NCBI GenBank assembly: GCA_029243925.1
Contig: JAQWRC010000346.1
Location: 1-10,750 of the forward strand
Length of the DNA stretch: 10,750 nucleotides
Source of the DNA: Phycisphaerales bacterium
Lineage (GTDB): Bacteria > Planctomycetota > Phycisphaerae > Phycisphaerales > SM1A02
Direction of reading: 5' to 3'
Shown: positions 6,404 to 10,750 of the stretch, piece after piece
How the letters are laid out: each line of letters starts with the position of its first letter
Position numbering within the stretch: the first letter of the stretch is position 1
The notes under the pieces: model-generated
Seen by the model: only the letters and a program-made list of their open reading frames with translations
What the model was told of the DNA's origin: nothing
Databases searched by the model: none
Program-made: the position numbers and the translations under genes

Positions 6404-7594
6404 ATGAACAAGTCAACGACCGTACTCACTCTCGCAACCGCATGCATGATGGCCGGATCTGTCTCAGCTGCCACGCCAGCCTACGAGGATTTGACCTTGC
6501 ACGACACGTACCACGTCATGGACGCCACTTCATCCGAAGGTGTTTCCATGCATTTCAAGCCATTCTTCTACGCTGACGGCTCACCTCACGCCGGTGGGTA
6601 CGGCATGGTCATTGACAGCAGTCATGCATGCCAAGCGAATAATGAACTCATGTTGAACAACATCAACTGCACATACGATTTCGCCGCCTCGGTCGGAAGT
6701 CAGTCCTATGTCAGATTCGCATTCGGTGAATACGCCGGCAACATCAACATGGAAGTCAACGGTGACATGCGCAACACCGACAACTTCATCGATCTCGATG
6801 GAAAGGTCATCGGTGGCGCAACATTCAAGGTGATTTCAGGTGGCCTTGGAAACGACTGTGGCATCGCCGAGCTTTCAGGAACCATCCACACGCTGACTCT
6901 TGGCGGGCAGCAGTTCATCGTCGACAATCTTGCCGGTGAAGCCGATCCTTGCCAGTATGGCTACGAAGATCTGACCGCTGGAGACACGTACAACTACCCG
7001 GATACCTTCGTGACGGGTGGCATTCTCTGCCGGCAGCTCGGATTCCAATGGAGTTCCAGCACATGGTTCTTCAATGGAACGACGACGGTCGACAATCGTG
7101 GATACGCCTGCTCCTATGGCAACGAACTGTGGCTCAACAACAGTGTCATCTCGCATGATTTCGAAGCATCGATCGGCACAATGGAGAATGTCACGATCCA
7201 GTTCGGCGAATACGGCGGCAATGTCAACATCGATATCAACGGCGACTTCCGGAACGTCGACAACTTCATCGATCTCGATGGACTGAACATCGGCGGAGTT
7301 CTGGTGAACGTACCGTATGGTGGCGCAGGGAACGACTGTGGCAAGCTTGAACTGAGTGGCCACGTCAAAGTACTTGCCATCGGTGGGCAGGAATGCTGGA
7401 TCGACTGTCTTGAAGGAGACGTTGTCACCTCGCCCAACGGCGACACGAACGGCGACGGCTCGGTCAACGTGCAGGACCTTCTGGAACTGCTCACGCAGTG
7501 GGGACAATGCTCGGGCAGTTGCAGCGCCGACTTCAATGGAGACCAGAGCGTGAACGTTATGGATCTGCTCATCATGCTTGAGAACTGGGGGTGA
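6404..7594 (+). CDS. Secreted tandem-repeat protein with C-terminal dockerin-like domain
   Basis: The protein has 396 residues from the ATG at 6404. Residues 1-22 are a clear signal peptide ending in VSA. Two tandem copies of a 160-residue unit follow (27-186 and 187-346). Both start YEDLT..DTY and carry NEL.LNN, FGEY.GN.N, NGD.RN.DNFIDLDG and GNDCG. They align without a gap, with about 70 identities by hand count. The C-terminal 50 residues hold two calcium-loop motifs, D347-N349-D351-S353-D358 and D376-N378-D380-S382-D387, each running into DLL...W-G, with C369 and C373 between them. That is a dockerin type I-like pair of the kind common on exported Phycisphaerae proteins. The repeat unit was not recognised; asparagine/glycine-rich strands suggest a beta-rich fold. 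The gene is probably monocistronic, with its own leader and terminator. Secretion and dockerin calls are strong; the function is unknown. Confidence 0.87.
   Translation: MNKSTTVLTLATACMMAGSVSAATPAYEDLTLHDTYHVMDATSSEGVSMHFKPFFYADGSPHAGGYGMVIDSSHACQANNELMLNNINCTYDFAASVGSQSYVRFAFGEYAGNINMEVNGDMRNTDNFIDLDGKVIGGATFKVISGGLGNDCGIAELSGTIHTLTLGGQQFIVDNLAGEADPCQYGYEDLTAGDTYNYPDTFVTGGILCRQLGFQWSSSTWFFNGTTTVDNRGYACSYGNELWLNNSVISHDFEASIGTMENVTIQFGEYGGNVNIDINGDFRNVDNFIDLDGLNIGGVLVNVPYGGAGNDCGKLELSGHVKVLAIGGQECWIDCLEGDVVTSPNGDTNGDGSVNVQDLLELLTQWGQCSGSCSADFNGDQSVNVMDLLIMLENWG
6482..7441 (+). repeat. Two in-frame tandem 480-bp coding repeats
   Basis: The units are 6482-6961 and 6962-7441, each exactly 160 codons. 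Landmarks keep a constant 480-base offset: the TACGA start (6482/6962), an identical 25-base stretch (6778-6802/7258-7282) and AACGACTGTGGCA (6851/7331). The second half of the unit, around residues 81-130, is much better conserved than residues 11-50. Confidence 0.85.
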
Positions 7595-7648
7595 GCAGCA
7601 CATGACCCAGGTCTGGAACCGGTCCAGTCCCGGATCGGGCACAACACG

Positions 7649-7687
7649 CATCGCGGCGGGCTTCAGCTCGCCGCGATGTCTGTTTTT
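7649..7687 (+). terminator. Strong intrinsic terminator
   Basis: A perfect 10-bp stem, CATCGCGGCG (7649-7658) with CGCCGCGATG (7669-7678), can be extended inward by a G-T wobble and two GC pairs to leave a 4-base loop, TTCA. It is followed by TC and a T-rich run including TTTTT at 7683-7687. It ends the transcript of the dockerin-tailed gene, 54 bases after its stop. In the other direction the downstream bases are not T-rich, so it is probably one-way. It overlaps the last codons of the opposite-strand PH-like gene. Confidence 0.87.
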
Positions 7688-8139
7688 GCTGATGAACCAA
7701 TGGCCTGATTGATCGCCGCCTCGAGTGCCTTGGGCTCGTCGGTACCGATTCGAAAGTGCTTCCCGTCAGGCAAGGTCAGTTGCACCGCATCAAGACCTGA
7801 CACGTTCCACATCCAGCCATCAAAGACATAGCGAATGCCGAATCCATACATCAACGAATTCCGGATCGTCCTGCATGAATCGATCGTCTCCAGTGGGATT
7901 GACTTGCGAAGAAGACCTACACCGAAGCGGAGATGCATCGCGTCATCATCAATGCGTACGTTCAATGAATGGAACAGAAGCATGACCACAAACAGAAGGC
8001 CAGGCACCAGATACAGCATCCAGGAGGTCGCCATGGCGACAAGGCACATCCAGAATATGAACAGGATGCAAAGGACACGGATCACCGTACCTGGTTGCGT
8101 ATGGTCATAGTAAGGCTCATCGAGACTTCGCAATGTCAT
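7663..8139 (-). CDS. Small membrane protein with PH-like domain
   Basis: This 158-residue protein has two adjacent hydrophobic segments at about 19-37 and 39-57. A cytoplasmic domain of about 90 residues follows, with the strand pattern of bacterial PH-like domains: VRIDDDAMHLRFG, then RKSIPLETI, then YGFGIR, NVSGLDAVQLTL and a terminal helix after FRIGTDEP (about 130-137). This layout (two TMs, then strands with an IPL..I segment) is typical of small uncharacterised bacterial PH-like membrane proteins. Its ATG overlaps the stop of the upstream asparaginase-like gene by 4 bases (ATGA), so the pair is very probably co-translated. The stop codon falls in the loop of the terminator hairpin of the facing gene. 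The PH-like call is by pattern only, and no substrate or partner can be named. Confidence 0.77.
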   Translation of the reverse strand: MTLRSLDEPYYDHTQPGTVIRVLCILFIFWMCLVAMATSWMLYLVPGLLFVVMLLFHSLNVRIDDDAMHLRFGVGLLRKSIPLETIDSCRTIRNSLMYGFGIRYVFDGWMWNVSGLDAVQLTLPDGKHFRIGTDEPKALEAAINQAIGSSAKTDIAAS

Positions 8140-9059
8140 AATTCGGCCATCTGATCATTCCATATCGCAGTTTCAAATCGACCACCGGATTCCGCCAAAC
8201 CACGGTACATGCCCTTTGCGTTGATCACCGCATGCGCACCGGACGCGTCGACAAGAATCACCCCTCCAGCACCATCTTCCATTTTCCCAAGTACTGCATG
8301 CGCCGCCTCATCGATCGGGACGCCCCCATGGCGGTGCATGGCGGAAATCTCATGTGCTACGACATGGCGAATGAACGCTTCTCCATGGCCTGTGCAGGAG
8401 ATGGCGCAACTGGTGTCCGCGTATGTGCCTGAGCCGATCAGGGGACTGTCTCCAATCCGTCCGCACCACTTGCCGGTCATACCGCCAGTTGAAGTTGCAC
8501 TTGCACATCGCCCCTGCATGTCCATGGCCACGGCGCCGACCGTCGAACCTTCCTGAACCGCCAGAGTGGGATCAGACAATGCGCGATCGAGTTCGGCCCT
8601 GCGAAGTTGTGTGTCAAAGTACGTATTGTCGACCTGCTCAACTCCAATATCGGCGCCGAATGACTCGGCGCCCTCCCCGCAGAGCATCACGTGTGGAGAT
8701 CGGTCCATGACTTGACGTGCAAGGCGGATTGGATTGCGAATCGTCATGATCTGGGTCACCGCTCCGCATGAACCCGCATCGCCATCCATGATCGCCGCCT
8801 CAAGCTCGTGTGTCCCTTCACGCGTATAGACCGCGCCGTGGCCCGCATTGAAACTGGGCTCATCTTCAAGCATCGCGACGAGGTCCTCGACGACATCAAT
8901 CGCCGAGGCTCCCGCTGAGAGTTGCTGAACGCCAGATCTCAACGTTCCATCCAGGGCCGCAAGGCACGCTTCACGCCGCTCTGCAGAAAGCGTCTCGGGA
9001 ATCGCACCCGCCCCACCGTGGATAGCGACGGACCAGTTCATATTCGTTTGGATACTCAT
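8136..9059 (-). CDS. iaaA: Isoaspartyl peptidase / type 2 L-asparaginase
   Basis: This is a 307-residue N-terminal-nucleophile hydrolase, close to the length of E. coli IaaA. It shows the family landmarks in order: IHGGAGA (13-19), NAGHGAVYTR (71-80) leading into THELEAAIMDG, RNPIRLAR (108-115), SPHVMLCGEGAESF, the autocleavage site before T173 in STVGAVAMD, STGGMTGK (190-197), RIGDSPLIGSG (201-211) and SCTGHGEAFIR (221-231). T173 would become the N-terminal nucleophile of the beta subunit after self-cleavage between S172 and T173; family members more often have G just before the T. The enzyme cleaves isoaspartyl dipeptides and asparagine, for protein-repair turnover or nitrogen salvage. No signal peptide is seen, so it is cytoplasmic. 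The start at 9059 lacks a strong Shine-Dalgarno; an internal ATG at 9041 is an alternative. It is divergent from the adaptor gene and coupled to the PH-like gene. Confidence 0.93.
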   Translation of the reverse strand: MSIQTNMNWSVAIHGGAGAIPETLSAERREACLAALDGTLRSGVQQLSAGASAIDVVEDLVAMLEDEPSFNAGHGAVYTREGTHELEAAIMDGDAGSCGAVTQIMTIRNPIRLARQVMDRSPHVMLCGEGAESFGADIGVEQVDNTYFDTQLRRAELDRALSDPTLAVQEGSTVGAVAMDMQGRCASATSTGGMTGKWCGRIGDSPLIGSGTYADTSCAISCTGHGEAFIRHVVAHEISAMHRHGGVPIDEAAHAVLGKMEDGAGGVILVDASGAHAVINAKGMYRGLAESGGRFETAIWNDQMAEL

Positions 9060-9113
9060 CTCTCAAACAATACAACACGATGCGCCCACGTGGTATCTTG
9101 GCCCAACACCATT

Positions 9114-9117
9114 GGAG
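9114..9117 (+). promoter_or_regulatory. Ribosome binding site fixing the adaptor start at 9125
   Basis: GGAG with 7 bases to the ATG at 9125, which opens a signal peptide. The longer in-frame ATG at 9080 would put 15 residues ahead of it and is less likely. The 65-base gap to the divergent asparaginase gene must hold both promoters; only a weak TATCTT at 9094-9099 is visible on this strand. Confidence 0.65.
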
Positions 9118-9124
9118 ATCCATC

Positions 9125-10537
9125 ATGCGCCCATACGCCACGAACTGTCTTGTTTCCGTACCCCTTCTGCTCGCTTCAGCTCTGTTGCTGGCCGCAGCGG
9201 ACGATGTGTCCCTTCTGCAGCCGACGGAGCACACCGTGAAAATGGGACAGCTGGAGGTTGAATGGAATGGGGACCTGCGTCTCAACTCCACCCGATCACA
9301 CGGAGTCAATGCGGACACCGCGGAATGGGGACGAAGTGCCGAGATTGCCGACATCGAGATCCGCGATGGCCATGTCATCAAGGGTGACGTGATCATGACG
9401 CTCGATACCACGGACATCGATGAAGCGATTGAAGATGCCAGAACGGCGCTCGCGGAGTTGAACACCAGACAGGATATTGCGAAACGTACTCGTAAAATCG
9501 AAGCTGAAGGAATGGCTACTTCTCTTGAACAGGACATCAAATCTGAAGATCGGGCTCGTCGCGATCTTGCTCTGTTCAACGAGTTCCGTTCCACGATGCA
9601 GCGAGAACAGCAAGCCATGAGCTTCGAACGCAGCGGGTACTACGTCGAGGATCAATCCGAGGAACTCCAGCAACTCGAAGCGATGTACGGCGATACGACG
9701 CTTGCCGACCGAACGAAGGACATCGTGCTTCAGCGCGCCCAACGAAGCCTTGATATGGCTCAACGCAGCTATGCCCATACGACGACCAACAACGATCTCT
9801 GGACGAAGTACACATTCCCGGATCGGGAAATGGACATACAAGATTCATTCCGCTGGAAAGTCCAGAAACTGGACCACACAAAGATCCGGCAGCAATTGAC
9901 CCGCATGCGATGGGAACTCGAAGGCGCACGTGAGGTCCGGGATCACGCTGACGCTGAAGAGAAGTTGAGCGATCTTCTGGCAGACCGTGAGTTGTTCACG
10001 ATCAAGGCCCCCATGAGCGGCATCCTTACGAAGATCAATCTGGACGCAGGAGATGACGTCGGCATGCGTCAGGACATCGCGCAGATTCACGATCCCGGTT
10101 CCGCAGAACTTCAAGGCACCATTGATGCCGCGATGCTTACCGTCCTTGATGCAGGCGCGGATGTGACTGTCGAATTCAATGCGTTCCCCGGCATGTCCCT
10201 TCCGGGAACCATCGATTCGATCGGCTTGATTGGCACGCCGACTGGATCAAGTACCTCCTTTCCGATTGCGATCGCACTTCGTGGCGAAGACCCACGGCTG
10301 CGACTGGGCCTTGCCTGCTCTGCCAAGACGACTCGTACGCTCAAGAATGTGATTGCCATACCACTCGAGGCGATTCACCATGACGGAGACCGAACCTACG
10401 TGATGGTGCGCGAAGGAGAGAACTCGGTCGAACGTGATGTGACGACTGGTCATGAGAACAAGGATGCCGTGGAAGTCGTCTCTGGGCTCTCAGTGAACGA
10501 TGTCATCCTGATTTCCAGTGATGAATCGAAGCAGTGA
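9125..10537 (+). CDS. HlyD/MacA-type periplasmic adaptor (membrane fusion protein)
   Basis: The protein has 470 residues from the ATG at 9125. Residues 1-25 form a signal peptide or anchor rich in Leu/Ala, with no lipobox. The first half of a barrel-sandwich (lipoyl-like) domain lies at about 68-95, with IRDGHVIKGDVIMTLD. A long charged alpha-helical hairpin of about 190 residues runs from 97 to 288 (EDQSEELQQLEAMYGD and DIVLQRAQRSLDMAQRSY inside it). The barrel-sandwich closes at about 290-322 with FTIKAPMSGILTKI and DAGDDVG. A beta-barrel (about 327-400) and a membrane-proximal region with IPLEAI and VVSGLSVNDVIL complete the protein. Such adaptors bridge an inner-membrane ABC or RND pump and an outer-membrane channel. 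Neither is in the window. The stop overlaps the next start (TGATG). The family is clear; the substrate is unknown. Confidence 0.86.
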   Translation: MRPYATNCLVSVPLLLASALLLAAADDVSLLQPTEHTVKMGQLEVEWNGDLRLNSTRSHGVNADTAEWGRSAEIADIEIRDGHVIKGDVIMTLDTTDIDEAIEDARTALAELNTRQDIAKRTRKIEAEGMATSLEQDIKSEDRARRDLALFNEFRSTMQREQQAMSFERSGYYVEDQSEELQQLEAMYGDTTLADRTKDIVLQRAQRSLDMAQRSYAHTTTNNDLWTKYTFPDREMDIQDSFRWKVQKLDHTKIRQQLTRMRWELEGAREVRDHADAEEKLSDLLADRELFTIKAPMSGILTKINLDAGDDVGMRQDIAQIHDPGSAELQGTIDAAMLTVLDAGADVTVEFNAFPGMSLPGTIDSIGLIGTPTGSSTSFPIAIALRGEDPRLRLGLACSAKTTRTLKNVIAIPLEAIHHDGDRTYVMVREGENSVERDVTTGHENKDAVEVVSGLSVNDVILISSDESKQ

Positions 10538-10750
10538 TGCAGTTGGCAAGAGTGATGAGGTGGCCGCTGGCCACGCTGCTGCTGATGACAGCCGTAGGAT
10601 GCTCTGGACCAACCAGAACATCCTCCGAGGCGCATGATGCGGCCGTCCAATGGATGGTCGAGCACCAGAATCCTGATGGCTCTTGGGGCACAATTGATTC
10701 TGCGCGGCCATACCAGATCTACCTCGATACCCAGGCAAGCCATGATGCCT
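10537..10750 (+). CDS. Predicted lipoprotein with QW-type toroid repeat (partial, 3' end off window)
   Basis: An open frame starts at the ATG at 10537 and continues to the window edge, giving 71 complete residues. Residues 1-22 look like a lipoprotein signal: a basic start, a hydrophobic stretch WPLATLLLMTAV and AVGC with C22 as the lipidated cysteine (A at -3 is less usual than L). A linker follows, then AVQWMVEHQNPDGSWG at about 36-51, matching the QW/QNPDGSWG repeat of alpha-alpha toroid proteins (squalene-hopene cyclases, prenyltransferases, thioester-domain relatives). The start shares one base with the adaptor's stop (TGATG), so translation is very probably coupled. An internal ATG at 10555 is the alternative start. 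A lipid-anchored toroid is unlikely to be an ordinary hopanoid cyclase; function is not assigned. The gene continues beyond the window. Confidence 0.72.
   Translation, partial: MQLARVMRWPLATLLLMTAVGCSGPTRTSSEAHDAAVQWMVEHQNPDGSWGTIDSARPYQIYLDTQASHDA

Noticed and set aside
6404..7594. Possibility that the 480-bp duplication marks a mobile element or recent recombination
   Set aside because: The two copies are in frame, diverged across most of their length and bounded by signal peptide and dockerin. No terminal inverted repeats or transposase are present, so it is an old internal domain duplication.
7629..7639. CCCG-GAT-CGGG small palindrome after the repeat gene
   Set aside because: Only a 4-bp stem with a 3-base loop and no T-run. 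The strong terminator 10 bases further on explains transcript ending.
6875..7651. 258-residue open frame on the minus strand under the repeat gene
   Set aside because: The opposite strand has a signal peptide, repeats and calcium loops. The minus frame is rich in Val/Asp with no motifs and seems to mirror GAC/GTC codons of the real gene.
1..10750. CRISPR arrays, tRNA/rRNA genes, insertion sequences, phage or defence genes
   Set aside because: No short regularly spaced repeats, no clover-leaf pattern, no transposase, integrase or nuclease motifs were seen. Nearly all of the window is occupied by the annotated genes.

Overview
The window looks like chromosomal DNA from a planctomycete, most likely the Phycisphaerae branch. 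GC content is moderate by eye. The evidence is a membrane Ser/Thr kinase whose kinase domain precedes a periplasmic sensor and has DWG in place of DFG, a secreted protein ending in a dockerin-like pair of the form DxNGDxSVNVxDLLxxLxxWG, a GYDL-type zinc-ribbon membrane protein, and an AsmA-like protein carrying an NPPGF motif. This is inference from family style; there is no rRNA or other marker gene here.

Layout. (1) 28-1323 (+): membrane protein of unknown function with an N-terminal zinc ribbon. Its last 9 bases overlap the end of the convergent leftward cluster. (2) 6151-1315 (-): a probable three-gene operon read leftward, made of a transmembrane Ser/Thr kinase with a dCache-like sensor, an AmpG/PAT-like MFS transporter (11 bp gap) and an AsmA-like single-pass membrane protein (47 bp gap). 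(3) 6155-6403: a divergent control region of about 250 bp with a candidate promoter in each direction and a 31-nt hairpin in the leader of the rightward gene. (4) 6404-7594 (+): a secreted protein made of a signal peptide, two gap-free 160-residue tandem repeats and a dockerin-like tail. It is followed by a strong intrinsic terminator at 7649-7687. (5) 9059-7663 (-): isoaspartyl peptidase/type 2 L-asparaginase, overlapping by ATGA a small membrane protein with a PH-like domain. The terminator of block 4 lies partly inside the 3' end of that second gene. (6) 9125-end (+): an HlyD/MacA-type periplasmic adaptor, coupled by a TGATG junction to the start of a predicted lipoprotein with a QW-type (prenyltransferase/squalene-cyclase toroid) repeat. 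This lipoprotein gene runs off the window.

How the genes may work together. The leftward kinase-transporter-AsmA set reads as an envelope module in which a periplasmic signal reaches a cytoplasmic kinase that is co-expressed with an inner-membrane solute carrier and an envelope protein. The adaptor and QW lipoprotein at the right edge look like the start of an export system whose pump would lie beyond the window. No mobile element, CRISPR array, tRNA or rRNA was seen. The least characterised items are the tandem-repeat dockerin protein, the adaptor/QW-lipoprotein pair and the sensor kinase cluster.
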